From: an uncultured bacterium
GTDB lineage: Bacteria > Planctomycetota > JAJSAM01 > JAJVHW01
NCBI GenBank assembly: GCA_937996235.1
Contig: CALKVK010000028.1
Coordinates: forward strand, 1-58,011
DNA: 58,011 nucleotides
Direction: 5' to 3'
Shown here: positions 41,025-50,796 of the stretch, piece by piece
Position numbering within the stretch: the stretch's first letter is position 1
How the letters are laid out: the number at the start of each line of letters is the position of its first letter
Notes under the pieces: generated by a model
What the model saw: the letters and a program-made list of their open reading frames with translations, nothing else
The model's database searches: none
Told to the model about the DNA's origin: nothing
Made by a program: the position numbers and the translations under genes

Positions 41025-44000
41025 ATGGCATCGACGCGTGTCCGCCGCCTCGCGATCGTCGTAGGCGCCGTGCTCGGCCTCGCCGCACTCGCGTGCGGCG
41101 CGTACTTCTGGCGCCAGCACGCGCGCGACGAGGAGGCGATCGCCGCCCGCGACGCCGGGCTCGTCGCGGCCGAGGAGCAGCGCTGGGCGGCGGCCGTCGA
41201 CGGGCTCCGGCGCTACATCGCGCGCTTCGGGCAGAGGCAGGTCGACGCCGACGTCTACCTGGCGTACGCGCGCGCCGTCCGCAAGCTGCCGGCGGCCGAC
41301 ACCGGCCACCTGACCTCCGCGCGGGACGCGCTCCAGCGCGCGCTCGCGCAGCGCCCCGGCGACCGCGCCATCCAGGACGAGCTGCTCGAGGTGTTCCACG
41401 ACCTGCGCTACGCGGTCGAGGCGCTGGCGCTCGTCGAGCAGATGCTGCGCGACACCCCCGCCGACGCGCGGCTCCTCGCGACGCGCTGCGAGATCCTCGA
41501 GGCCGGACGGCGCCTCGACGAGGCGCTCGCCGCCGCGAACGAGTGGAACCGGCTCGCGCCGGCCGACGGCCGCGGCTGGTTCGCCGGGCTCCGGCTGCGG
41601 CTCGCGGCGTCGCGCCCCGTGTCGGAGATCCTCGAGTGGGTGGATGCGGCGATCGAGGCGCATCCTGACGACGCGCTCTTCGAGCTGCTGCGGGCCTGCG
41701 CGCTCTCCGATCTCCGTCCGCGCGTCCACGACGATCCGGAGCTGCTCGCGCGCGCGAAGGCGAGTCTCGACCTCGTCGTCGAGCGGCTGCGCGACAGCGA
41801 CGAGCCGTTCCGCGTCACCACGCTCGCGCTCGTGCTCGACCGCAACGAGCGCTTCGACGAGGCGCTGGCCGCGCTGCGGCGTGTGGCCGACACGGGGGAC
41901 GAGCGCACGTCGCGCGAACTGGCGCGCCGGCTCTGGTTCGCGGGCCGCGGCGACGAGCTCGGTGCGCTCGTCGCGCACTGGCGGGAGCGCGGGCGCGAGG
42001 CCCCGGCCGAGGTGCTCGCCCTGCAGTACCTCGCGCTGCGTGGCGCCGGTGGCAGCGACGCCGCGGAGGAGGTCCGGACGGAGCTGCGCGCCCGCGAGGA
42101 CGCCGCGGCGCACGCGTGGGCGGCCGTCGTCGACCGGCTCGCGGCCGACGTGACCTCCGACCCGGGGGACACGCGCGCACTGCTCGACGCGGCGCTGGCC
42201 GTAGACGCCGACTGCCCGCTGCTCCTGCTCGCCCGGGGCGACGTGCAGAAGGCGGCCGGCGAGCTGGACCTGGCGCTGGCGTCCTGGGGCGAGGCGGCGC
42301 GCGCCGCCCCCGCGTGGGCGCTGCCGCTGCGGCGGACCGCCGAGGCGCTGCTGACGACGGATCGCCGCGGCGCCGCCATCGCTCTCGCCGAGGCGGGCGT
42401 CCGGCGTGCGCCGCGCGACCCGGAGAGCTACTCGGTCGCGTTCCGCGCGTACGCGGCGAACGCGGACCAGCTCGACGCGACCCAGCGCGACGCGCTCCTC
42501 GAGCGCCTGCGGCGTCTCCCGGCCGAAGACGCCGGAACGGCACGCGACGCGGCGCTCTCGCTGGAGATGCGGCTCCTCGCGCGCAGCGACCCGGAGCAGC
42601 TCGGGCGCCGCATGCGCGAGCTCCTCGCAGCGGGTGCGGGTGCAGCCGAAGGGACGCTGCTCGACCTCGCGGAGCTCGCGGAGCGCCAGGGGCTGCCGTT
42701 CGCGGCGGAGTTCCTCGATCGCTCCGAGGCGCAGCACGGGGCGACTCCGCGTCTGGCGCTGTCGCGCGCGCTGTCGCGCATCCGCGCCGGCGACCCGGGC
42801 GGCGCGCGCGACGCGTTCGACCGCTGCCGCAGCGGCGTGCGCGATGCGGCGCAGTCGCTGCCGTGGCGGATGGCGCACGCCGCGCTCGGCGACGCGCTGC
42901 GCGCACCCGACGCGGGGCGCGCGTGGCTCGCGCTCGCAGCCGAGCACCCGGCAGCGCTCGAGGCGCAGATCGGCGCCCTCGCCTCTCCGGCGGTGTGGAG
43001 CGATCACGACGGCGTCCGCGCGGTCATCGCGCGCCTGCGCGAGCTGACGGGTCCGAAGGGCGTGAACTGGCGCGTGGCGGAGAGCCGCCTGACGCTCGCC
43101 GATGCGCAGTCCGACGAGTCGGCGCTCGCCGCGGCCGCCGAGTCGCTGAACGCCGTCGTGCGGGACGCGCCCGGCAGCGTCGAGGCGCGGCTGCTCCTCG
43201 CGGGCGTGCTCGAGCGTCTCGGCAATCTCGAGGGCGCCGAGGAGCAGCTCGAACAGGCGGAAGCCGCGGCACCGGGGAACTCGGGCGTGGGACTCGAGCG
43301 CGCACGCATCGCCGCGCGCCGCGGCCACACGCAGGTCGCGCGGCAGCGCATCGACGCCGTGCTCGGCTCGGGCGATCTCGCGCCCGAACAGATCGCACGC
43401 GCCGCCGCAGTCCTCGCGGAGCAGGGCGAGTTCCGCCGCAGCGCGCAGCTCCTCGCGGCGCCGATGGCCCGCGCGGATGCGCCGCGCAGCGGCGTGCTGC
43501 TGCTCGCGCAGCTCTACGCGCGCCTCGGGCTGACGGAGCGCGCCCTCGCCGTCGCGGAGCGCCTGCTCGACCACCCGGATCTCGCGACGACCGAGTTCTG
43601 CGCGAGTCTGCTCTCGTCGCTCGGTCGGGACGGCGAGGCCCGTGCGCTGCTCGCGCGGCTCGACGACGTGGACGCGGAGCCCGGTGCGCGCGAACTGGTC
43701 CGCGCCCGCCACGCGGCCGTGTTCGGGCGGCCCGAGGCGATGTGGGCGGCCTACCGCGCGGCCGTCGCCGCGGCGCCCTCGGCGCCGGGCGTCTGGGGCG
43801 GGTACCTCGACGCCGCCCTCGCGCGCGGCGCGGCGGACGAGGTGCGCGCGATCCTCGACGACGAGCGTGCGAGCGCGCTGCCCGCGCTCGCGGCGTTCCG
43901 CGCGCAGCGCGACGACGTGCTGGCGGCGCTCCCCGATCTGCGGCTGCGCCCCGTGCTGCGCGAGGCGCTCGGTCGCGACGCCGAGCGCGCGGCCCTGCTA

Positions 44001-45209
44001 GGAGCGGTGGCGAGCGTGCTGCACGCTGCGCCCGATGCGCCGCCTGCGGAACTCGCGAAGACGCTGCGCGCCGCCGCACAGCGCGATCCGCGCTCGCTGG
44101 CGCTGCCCCTGCTCGCCGCGGACGTCGCCGTCCGAGCCGGCGACGTGGCGGCCGGTGTCGAGCTGGCGGCCGGCGCAGCACGCGCGTTCCCGCTGGTCCC
44201 CGAGGCGTCCCGTCAGTGGGCGGAACTCCTCGCGCTCGCCGGCCGCTGGCCCGACGCGATCGACGCCGGGCTGCAGTGGCGCGACCGCGACGGCGCGCGC
44301 CGCGCCGACGCCGAGCTCTTCGTCGCCACCGCGATGCTGCGCGGCGGGCGTGCGCCGGCAGCCGCCGAACTCCTCGCACCGCGCGTCGCGGGCGACGCCG
44401 TCGATCTCGAGCGAGACGCCGTGGCGTTCGTCACCTACGCGGTGGCGCGTGTCCTCGCCGGGGGCGGGAACGACGTGTTCACGGCCCTCGGGCGCGCGAG
44501 CACGCGCTCCCGCGGCGTCTGCGGCGCGGCGCTCGGCCTCGACGTGGGGCTCCTGCCCGACGCGCGCACGACGTCACAGTGGATGCGTGCCGCCGCCGCG
44601 GGCGTCAGGGCCGACGACGTCGAGCTGCAGGCGCAGCTCGCGCGCGGCTGGGCCACGGCCTGGGAGCGCTTCCGCGCTCCCGAGCTGCTGGCCGAGGCGA
44701 ACGCCGCGCTGTCGCCCCTCACCGCGCGCGACGACGCACCGCCCGACGCGCTCTTCGCCGCGTCACGTCTGGCGCAGGAGTCGGGCGACCTCGCGGCGGC
44801 GGAGCGCCACCTGCGACGGCTGCTCGCGGCGCGTCCGGACCACGCCGCCGCGCTGAACAACATCGCGATGGTGCTCGCCGACTCCGGGCGCGCCGCCGAC
44901 GCACTGCCGTTCGCGCAGCGCGTCGTCGAGCTGACGCACGGCGCGGCCGAGTGCCTCGACACGCTCGCGTACGTCCTGCGCAAGGGCGGGCGCGCTGCCG
45001 ACGCCACGCCGCCGCTGCGCGAGGCCGTGCGGCTCGACCCGTCGAACCCCTCGTTCCTCGTGCACCTGGCCGAGAACCTCGCGGAGACGGGCGACGGACA
45101 GGGCTGCGACCGCGCGCTCGCGCAGGTCGCCGAGCTGCAGGCGCGCGGCACGCAGGTCGGCGACGAGCTGCGCGCGCGCATCGCCGCGCTGCGCGAGAGC
45201 CGGGACTGA
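41025..45209 (+). CDS. Giant membrane-anchored TPR protein of the assembly operon
   Basis: 1394-residue protein. One N-terminal membrane anchor (LAIVVGAVLGLAALACGAYFW, residues about 8-28) is followed by almost continuous alpha-helical tetratricopeptide-like repeats. Recognisable units include LLLARGDVQKAAGELDLALASWGEAARAAP and HAAALNNIAMVLADSGRAADALPFAQRVVEL near the C-terminus. Long TPR proteins are regular members of exosortase/PEP-CTERM polysaccharide loci, where they are thought to scaffold assembly across the periplasm. It starts 4 bases after the phosphotransferase stop and ends 9 bases from the convergent NRPS gene. The composition is highly Ala/Arg-rich. No enzymatic motif is seen. 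Confidence 0.78.
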   Translation: MASTRVRRLAIVVGAVLGLAALACGAYFWRQHARDEEAIAARDAGLVAAEEQRWAAAVDGLRRYIARFGQRQVDADVYLAYARAVRKLPAADTGHLTSARDALQRALAQRPGDRAIQDELLEVFHDLRYAVEALALVEQMLRDTPADARLLATRCEILEAGRRLDEALAAANEWNRLAPADGRGWFAGLRLRLAASRPVSEILEWVDAAIEAHPDDALFELLRACALSDLRPRVHDDPELLARAKASLDLVVERLRDSDEPFRVTTLALVLDRNERFDEALAALRRVADTGDERTSRELARRLWFAGRGDELGALVAHWRERGREAPAEVLALQYLALRGAGGSDAAEEVRTELRAREDAAAHAWAAVVDRLAADVTSDPGDTRALLDAALAVDADCPLLLLARGDVQKAAGELDLALASWGEAARAAPAWALPLRRTAEALLTTDRRGAAIALAEAGVRRAPRDPESYSVAFRAYAANADQLDATQRDALLERLRRLPAEDAGTARDAALSLEMRLLARSDPEQLGRRMRELLAAGAGAAEGTLLDLAELAERQGLPFAAEFLDRSEAQHGATPRLALSRALSRIRAGDPGGARDAFDRCRSGVRDAAQSLPWRMAHAALGDALRAPDAGRAWLALAAEHPAALEAQIGALASPAVWSDHDGVRAVIARLRELTGPKGVNWRVAESRLTLADAQSDESALAAAAESLNAVVRDAPGSVEARLLLAGVLERLGNLEGAEEQLEQAEAAAPGNSGVGLERARIAARRGHTQVARQRIDAVLGSGDLAPEQIARAAAVLAEQGEFRRSAQLLAAPMARADAPRSGVLLLAQLYARLGLTERALAVAERLLDHPDLATTEFCASLLSSLGRDGEARALLARLDDVDAEPGARELVRARHAAVFGRPEAMWAAYRAAVAAAPSAPGVWGGYLDAALARGAADEVRAILDDERASALPALAAFRAQRDDVLAALPDLRLRPVLREALGRDAERAALLGAVASVLHAAPDAPPAELAKTLRAAAQRDPRSLALPLLAADVAVRAGDVAAGVELAAGAARAFPLVPEASRQWAELLALAGRWPDAIDAGLQWRDRDGARRADAELFVATAMLRGGRAPAAAELLAPRVAGDAVDLERDAVAFVTYAVARVLAGGGNDVFTALGRASTRSRGVCGAALGLDVGLLPDARTTSQWMRAAAAGVRADDVELQAQLARGWATAWERFRAPELLAEANAALSPLTARDDAPPDALFAASRLAQESGDLAAAERHLRRLLAARPDHAAALNNIAMVLADSGRAADALPFAQRVVELTHGAAECLDTLAYVLRKGGRAADATPPLREAVRLDPSNPSFLVHLAENLAETGDGQGCDRALAQVAELQARGTQVGDELRARIAALRESRD

Positions 45210-45218
45210 GGCGCCGGG

Positions 45219-48200
45219 TCAGCGCGCGCGAGCGAGCGCGTCGTCGAGACGCGCCGCAAGCTCGAGCAGGTGCGGCGGGCGGAACAGGTCGAGGTGGCCG
45301 CACGCGATCTCCACGACCTCGACGCCGCCCTGCGCGAGCGGCCCCCAGCCGCAGGTCCCGTGCGGATCGCGCACGACGCTCCAGTCGCCGAGCACCGTCG
45401 CGTGGAACACGGTGACGCGCGCGGCGAACGGCAGGGCGCGGTACGCGGCGATCGCGCGCAGGCAGCGATCGCGCGCGGCGTCGATGCGCTCGTCGATGTG
45501 CAGGTCGACCTCCGGACGTGCGCGGGCGGGGGACGCCTCGCCGCGGCCGAGCGCCGCAGCGATGCGCCGGCGCACGCGACCCGCGACGTAGTTCCACGCC
45601 TCGCCGAGGCCCAGTGACGCGAGGTTCGCGGCGTGCATGCGCAGCTTCGTGAGGCGGCGCGGCGGACCCACGGCGCCGGGAGCGTAGGTGTCGACGAGTC
45701 CGAGGAAGCTCAGCTCCTCGCCTGCGTCGACGAGGCGTCGCGCGATCTCGACGGCGAGCACGCCGCCGTACGAGTAGCCGGTGAGCGCGTACGGTCCGCG
45801 CGGCCGCACGCGGCGGATCGCAGCCGTGAACGCGTCCGCCGTCGCCGCCACCGACTCGAGGGTCTCGGGCGGGGCGTCCAGGTCGTGGAGCTGCAGTCCG
45901 AACACGGGCCGGTCGCAGCGCATGTGGGCCGTCAGCTCGCGGTACTGGAATGCGTGGCCACCGACGCCCGGAAGGCAGAAGAGCGGCGCGCCGCGCCCGT
46001 CGGCGCGCAGGGTCACGATGCAGCTCGGGCGCACCGTGCCGCCGACGACCGAGCGCGCGATCGAACGCGCCAGACCGCGCACCGTGGGCGCCTCGAACAC
46101 GACGCGCGCGGAGAGCCGCACGCCGAGCTCGCGCTCCACGCGCGCGAGCATCCGGATGGCGAGCAGCGAGTGTCCGCCCGCGGAGAAGAAGCTCGTCGTC
46201 GCGTCGAGGCCGGGGTGACCGAGCATGTCGCGCCAGATCGCGAGGAGCACCGGCTCGTAGCGCTCTGCGGCGCGCGTGACCGCGGTGCCGTCGGCGTCGG
46301 CTCGCTGCGCGGGGGCGGCGAGACGCGCGGCGCGCGGCGCCACGTCGCCGAGCGCAGGGCCGTCGGGGGCGTCCGCGAACTCGCGCACCACGGCACCGAT
46401 GCGCTCGGCGAGCTCGTCGGCGAACGCCGCGTCCACGCGCGACGCGTCGCGCTCGACGCGCGCGCGCCACGCACCCGCGTGCGCCTCCACCCACACGACG
46501 AGGTCGTTCTTCGGCACCGCGTTCTGCGCCGCGAGCCGTCGTGTGCCCGCGTCCACGAGCTGCGCGTGCGGGTCGCCTGCGGCGCGGAACACGAACAGCA
46601 CCTGCAGCGGACTGCGGCCGTCGGCGCTGCGCAGCGCCAGCTCGCGTGCGACGACGTGGAACGGCGTGACGGCGTGGCGGAGAGCTGCCCGCACGGCGGT
46701 GCGCGTCGCGTCGAGGTGCTCGAGCAGACTCGTCGTCGCGGAGCAGCGCGCGCGCACCGCGACGGCGTTCAGCGCGAACGCGACGGCGTCGCCGGCGCCG
46801 AGCGTGTCGCGGCGCGTGACGTGCGTCCCGACGACGACGTCGCCGCGCGCGGTGGCGCGCGCGAGCGCGGCGGTCGTCGCCGCGAGCCAGACGGCGAACG
46901 GTCCCGCGCCGCGCTCCTCGCCGAGTCGCGCGACCGCGCGCGACGTCTCGAACCCGACGCGCACCGCGTGCAGCACGCGCTCCGCCGGTGCAGCGACGCC
47001 GGGCGGCGGCAGGCCCGCGTCGAGCGGCGCGTCCGCGAGCTCCGTGCGCCAGTGCGCGAGGTCGTCCGCGACACGCGCGTCCGTCAGCAGCACGGCTTCG
47101 CGGCGCGCCAGGTCCGACGCCCGGCCGGCCGGCGGCAGCTCCGGCTCGCGCTGCTCGCTTGCCGCGGCGTAGAGCTCCGCGAGGTCGCGGAACAGCACGT
47201 CGAGCGACCAGTCGTCGACGGCGACGTGGTGGAAGACGAGCAGCAGGGACGCGTGACGCGGCCCGTGGCGGAGCAGGTGTGCGCGCAGCGGATGCTCCGC
47301 CGCGACGTCGAGCGGCCGTGCGGCGAGTTCGGAGCAGCGCGCGAGCACCGCCGCCTCGTCCCACGCGAGCGTCTCCTCGTGGAACGCGGGCTGCGGCTCC
47401 GCGTCGACGTGGCGCCGGAGCGCGTCGCCCTCGCGGACGAAGCGCGTGCGCAGTGCCTCGTGGCGCCGCGCCAGCGCCGTCAGCGCGCCGCGCAGCGCAT
47501 CCGTGTCGAGCGCACCGCGCAGCTCGGTGGCGAAGGGCTCGTTGTACGCGCCGGCGGCGGCCGCCGCGTCGGCGAGGCAGAGCAGGAGTTCGCTGCCCGT
47601 CAGCGCGCCGTCGTCGACGGCCGCGTCCAGCGCCGTCCGGGGCGCGCGTCCCGCGACGAGCGCCGCCATCGCGCGCGGGGTCGCCGCGTCCAGCAGCTCC
47701 GCGAAGCCGACGAGCGTGCCCGTGAGCGCCGCGATGCGTGCGGCGGCCCGCACGAACACCAGCGAGTCGGCCCCGTGGCGCACGAGATCCGTGTCGGCGT
47801 CGAGGTGCGGAGCCGAGAGCAGCTCGCGCCACACGCCGAGCACGACGCCGACGGCGCCGCCCTCCACGGAGCCCCCGAGGGGTGCATCGCCGCGCGCCTG
47901 GCTCCGCAGGCGCGTCCGATCCACCTTGCCCGTCGCACCGATCGGCAGCGCGCTGTGCAGCTCGAAGCGCGCCGGCACCATGTGCCCCGGCAGGACGCGC
48001 GCCAGCGCGCCGCGGAGCGCCTCCTCGCCGGTCGCCGCGTCGCGCGCGACCACGTGCGCGACCAGATGACGCGCCGCGCCCTCGCCCGCGACGACGACCG
48101 CCGCCTGCCGCACGCCGTCGAGTCCGCGCAGCGCCACCTCGACCTCGCCCGGTTCGATGCGGAACCCGCGGATCTTCACCTGGTCGTCGCGCCGCCCGCG

Positions 48201-49505
48201 GAAGTGGAGCAGCCCGTCGTCGCCCCAGTGCACGACGTCGCCGGTGCGGTACATGCGCGCGCCCGGCGCGGCACCCGGCTCGGGCACGAACGCCGCGCGC
48301 GTCAGGTCCGGGCGTCCGAGGTAGTGGAGCGCGACGCCGTCGCCGCCGGCGCACAGCTCGCCCGGCTCGCCGACGTCGCAGGGCGTGCCGTCGTCGCGCA
48401 CCACGTGCACACGCGTGTTCGCGATGGGCCGCCCGATGGGCAGCGCGGCGCCCGACGCGACGTCGGCGGCCGTGATCGTGTGGCAGCACGTGAAGGTCGT
48501 GTTCTCGGTGGGCCCGTAGCCGTTCACCAGGCGCGTCGCGGGGAGACACTCGAACGCGCGGCGCACGTGCGGCGGCGAGAGCGCCTCCCCGCCCGTCAGC
48601 AGCTGGCGCAGCGGGGCGAGCAGCGCCGGGTCCTCGTCGACCACGAGGTTGAAGAGCGAGGACGTCAGCCAGGCGCTCGTCACGCCGTGGCGGCGGAGCG
48701 CGTCGCCGAGTTCCGCGAGCGTCGGCACCTGCACGTCGAGCAGCGCGCACGTGCCGCCGTTCAGTAGCGGCGCCCAGAGCTCCAGCGTGGAGGCGTCGAA
48801 CGAGAGCGGGGACGCCTGGAGCCACGTCTCGTCCGCACCGAGCGCCGCGAAGTCGTTGCCGCACACCAGGCGCAGCACCGCACGCTGGGGCACGACGACG
48901 CCCTTCGGCTGGCCGGTCGAGCCCGACGTGAACATCACGTACGCGGGGGCGAGCGCGTCCACGTGGCGCTCCGGCGCCTCCGCGGCGTCGACCGTGGCGC
49001 GGGCCACCGTCTCGTCGAGGTCGAGTGCCGCGACGCCGCCCGGCAGCGCGTCGTCCGGGACGCCGGGGGTGCGCAGGAGGAGTTGCGGCGCGACCGTCTC
49101 GAGGAGCAGCCGCAGGCGGGGGACGGGCAGCGACGGGTCGAGCGGGACGAACGCCGCACCGGCGCGCAGGACGCCGAGGATGGCGACGATCAGCGCCTCC
49201 GAGCGCGCCGCGACGAGCGGCACCAGCGTGCCCGCAGGGAGACCCCGTCGGACGAGCGCCGCCGCGACGGACGCGGAGCGGCGGTCGAGTTCCGCGTACG
49301 TGAGCGCCCCGCCCGCCGTGCGCAGCGCGGGACGGTCCGCGAAGCGCCGCGCCGCGCGCCGGAACTGTTCGGCGATCGAGCCGCTGCGGTCGTACGGGAG
49401 CGTGCGGCCGAGCCACTCGGGCGGCACCGCGCGCCGGGCGGGTTCGGTTCGGGAGAGCGGTTCGGAGCGCGTCACGGGGCGGCCGCCGGGCGTGCACCCG
49501 CACAC
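45219..49505 (-). CDS. Non-ribosomal peptide synthetase, domain order A-T-C-T-TE
   Basis: 1428-residue NRPS. Adenylation domain: about residues 35-535, with YVMFTSGSTGQPKG, NGYGPTENT, MYRTGDVV, GRRDDQVKIRGFRIEPGEVE and Lys527 in GATGKVDR. First carrier: Ser581 in HGADSL. Condensation domain: about 630-1045, active site HHVAVDD at 759-765. Second carrier: Ser1113 in AGGHSL. Type-I thioesterase: nucleophile Ser1245 in GYSYGG, His near the end in CGHLDLF. The hand-aligned specificity code is D-A-L-W-L-G-G-T-F-K, close to Val-type codes. The second carrier has no adenylation domain, so it must be charged in trans. Start: GTG 49505, or GTG 49475. The gene is preceded by a GT2 gene. Confidence 0.92.
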   Translation of the reverse strand: MCGCTPGGRPVTRSEPLSRTEPARRAVPPEWLGRTLPYDRSGSIAEQFRRAARRFADRPALRTAGGALTYAELDRRSASVAAALVRRGLPAGTLVPLVAARSEALIVAILGVLRAGAAFVPLDPSLPVPRLRLLLETVAPQLLLRTPGVPDDALPGGVAALDLDETVARATVDAAEAPERHVDALAPAYVMFTSGSTGQPKGVVVPQRAVLRLVCGNDFAALGADETWLQASPLSFDASTLELWAPLLNGGTCALLDVQVPTLAELGDALRRHGVTSAWLTSSLFNLVVDEDPALLAPLRQLLTGGEALSPPHVRRAFECLPATRLVNGYGPTENTTFTCCHTITAADVASGAALPIGRPIANTRVHVVRDDGTPCDVGEPGELCAGGDGVALHYLGRPDLTRAAFVPEPGAAPGARMYRTGDVVHWGDDGLLHFRGRRDDQVKIRGFRIEPGEVEVALRGLDGVRQAAVVVAGEGAARHLVAHVVARDAATGEEALRGALARVLPGHMVPARFELHSALPIGATGKVDRTRLRSQARGDAPLGGSVEGGAVGVVLGVWRELLSAPHLDADTDLVRHGADSLVFVRAAARIAALTGTLVGFAELLDAATPRAMAALVAGRAPRTALDAAVDDGALTGSELLLCLADAAAAAGAYNEPFATELRGALDTDALRGALTALARRHEALRTRFVREGDALRRHVDAEPQPAFHEETLAWDEAAVLARCSELAARPLDVAAEHPLRAHLLRHGPRHASLLLVFHHVAVDDWSLDVLFRDLAELYAAASEQREPELPPAGRASDLARREAVLLTDARVADDLAHWRTELADAPLDAGLPPPGVAAPAERVLHAVRVGFETSRAVARLGEERGAGPFAVWLAATTAALARATARGDVVVGTHVTRRDTLGAGDAVAFALNAVAVRARCSATTSLLEHLDATRTAVRAALRHAVTPFHVVARELALRSADGRSPLQVLFVFRAAGDPHAQLVDAGTRRLAAQNAVPKNDLVVWVEAHAGAWRARVERDASRVDAAFADELAERIGAVVREFADAPDGPALGDVAPRAARLAAPAQRADADGTAVTRAAERYEPVLLAIWRDMLGHPGLDATTSFFSAGGHSLLAIRMLARVERELGVRLSARVVFEAPTVRGLARSIARSVVGGTVRPSCIVTLRADGRGAPLFCLPGVGGHAFQYRELTAHMRCDRPVFGLQLHDLDAPPETLESVAATADAFTAAIRRVRPRGPYALTGYSYGGVLAVEIARRLVDAGEELSFLGLVDTYAPGAVGPPRRLTKLRMHAANLASLGLGEAWNYVAGRVRRRIAAALGRGEASPARARPEVDLHIDERIDAARDRCLRAIAAYRALPFAARVTVFHATVLGDWSVVRDPHGTCGWGPLAQGGVEVVEIACGHLDLFRPPHLLELAARLDDALARAR

Positions 49506-49570
49506 CCCGCGACGAGGCTCTCATCGGTCCGCAGGAGCACGGCATTGAACCCGGGCGGGCGGAGGCGCGC

Positions 49571-50503
49571 TCAGGCTCGGCGCAGCCGCTCGAGCGCCGC
49601 CCCGAGCGCGCGCTCGGCGTCGGCCCTCCGCGGCACGCCGGCGGCGCCGCCGCGCGCGCACCCCGCCAGCCAGCGGACGCCCGCCAGCGCGGCCGCGCGC
49701 GACGCCCCCAGGAGCCCGCGGACGCGCGTCAGGCCCCGGCGCGCCGGCTCGCGCGCGAGCTGGAGCCGCGCCATCTCGCGCCCGAAGCGCCGCGCCCGCC
49801 GGTACAGCTCGGACGCGCGCAGCAGTTCGGGCTGGACGCGGTGCTCCGCGACCGCGTCGGGGACGAACATCCCGCGGAGTCCCTCCGCGCGGGCGTCGAG
49901 GACGAACGCGGGCTCGGTCGTCCAGACGTCGGGGAAACGCCGCCCGCCGGAGACGACCGCGCGGCGGAACCAGAAGTGGTTGCCGCTCGGGAACGGCGGC
50001 GCGCCGCGCCCGAACTCGGCCTCGACGCCCGCTCCGCAGTCCACCGCGGAGAACGCGATCCCGCGCGCCACCGGGGCGTCGGCCCAGACCGGCACGGGCG
50101 TGTCCGCGGGCCACCGGATCAGCGTGCGGCCGGCGAACAGCGCGTGACCGGGATGCCGCGCCGCGCCGGCGAGCACGCCGGCGGCCCACTCCGGCGCCGG
50201 GGTCATGTCGTCGTCGAGGACGGCGATCAGCGGCGCGAGCGCGAGCGAGTCGAGGGCATGGTTGAGTGCGTGGTGCTTCCCGCGGCGGGGCTCGTGGAGC
50301 ACGGCGAGCGGGAGGCCCGCCCCCGCGACCGCGAGCGCCTCCGCGGCGGGCGGCGTGTCGTCGTTGCCGATGACGACGACGCGCAGCGGCGTCGTCGCCG
50401 CACAGCGCACGAGGGCGCGGAGCGTCTCGCGGACGCTCGCGTCGCGTCCGCGCGTCGGGACCAGGACGTCGAGCGGGGCGGTGGAGACCGTCGCAGGGGG
50501 CAT
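49571..50503 (-). CDS. GT2-family glycosyltransferase
   Basis: 310-residue GT-A enzyme with LDVLVPTRGRDASVRETLRALV at the donor site, VVVIGNDD, HEPRRGKHHALNHALD and the metal-binding LIAVLDDDMTPAPEW. The C-terminal half has FPSGNHFWFRRAVV and helical Arg-rich sequence. It lies 65 bases upstream of the NRPS on the same strand and is probably co-transcribed, so it might glycosylate the NRPS product or join the general polymer pathway. I prefer ATG at 50503; GTG at 50512 adds three residues. Confidence 0.85.
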   Translation of the reverse strand: MPPATVSTAPLDVLVPTRGRDASVRETLRALVRCAATTPLRVVVIGNDDTPPAAEALAVAGAGLPLAVLHEPRRGKHHALNHALDSLALAPLIAVLDDDMTPAPEWAAGVLAGAARHPGHALFAGRTLIRWPADTPVPVWADAPVARGIAFSAVDCGAGVEAEFGRGAPPFPSGNHFWFRRAVVSGGRRFPDVWTTEPAFVLDARAEGLRGMFVPDAVAEHRVQPELLRASELYRRARRFGREMARLQLAREPARRGLTRVRGLLGASRAAALAGVRWLAGCARGGAAGVPRRADAERALGAALERLRRA

Positions 50504-50796
50504 CAGGCGCACCCCACCGCGGTCACAGGCGCCCTGCGGCGGGCGGACGACGCGCTCCGCGCCGAGCGTCGCCGCGCCCGACGCGGCCCGTGCTCACGCG
50601 CTCACGCACCGCGGCGGTCCGGACCGCCGCGCTCGGCGTGGCGCCACCCCGCGCGGCGGCCTGCCGCCTGCGCTCCACGTCCGCCCGTCTCCGAGGGCCC
50701 GCCGGAGCCGCGCGCTGCGGGGGCCGCAGCGGCACGGGACTCGAGTTCCGCGGGGATCGTGGTCGCGGCGTGCGCGAGCCGCATCGACGGTCCGGG
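50504..50796. other. Intergenic region with 22-bp perfect palindrome
   Basis: Lies between the sigma-factor stop and the GT2 start on the minus strand. No convincing gene is seen; a 60-codon open frame (50602-50784, minus) has no Shine-Dalgarno sequence or recognisable feature. The 22-bp palindrome CGCGGCGGTCCGGACCGCCGCG at 50610-50631 has no spacer and could be an operator or a terminator stem. Confidence 0.5.

Noticed and set aside
41025..45209. Lipoprotein signal in the giant TPR protein (Cys in LAALACGAY)
   Set aside because: The residues before Cys do not fit the lipobox, because position -3 is Ala, and the hydrophobic stretch continues past it as a membrane anchor.
50602..50784. 60-codon minus-strand gene after the sigma factor
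   Set aside because: No Shine-Dalgarno sequence, no recognisable domain, low-complexity Ala/Gly/Arg composition, and it contains the 22-bp palindrome.
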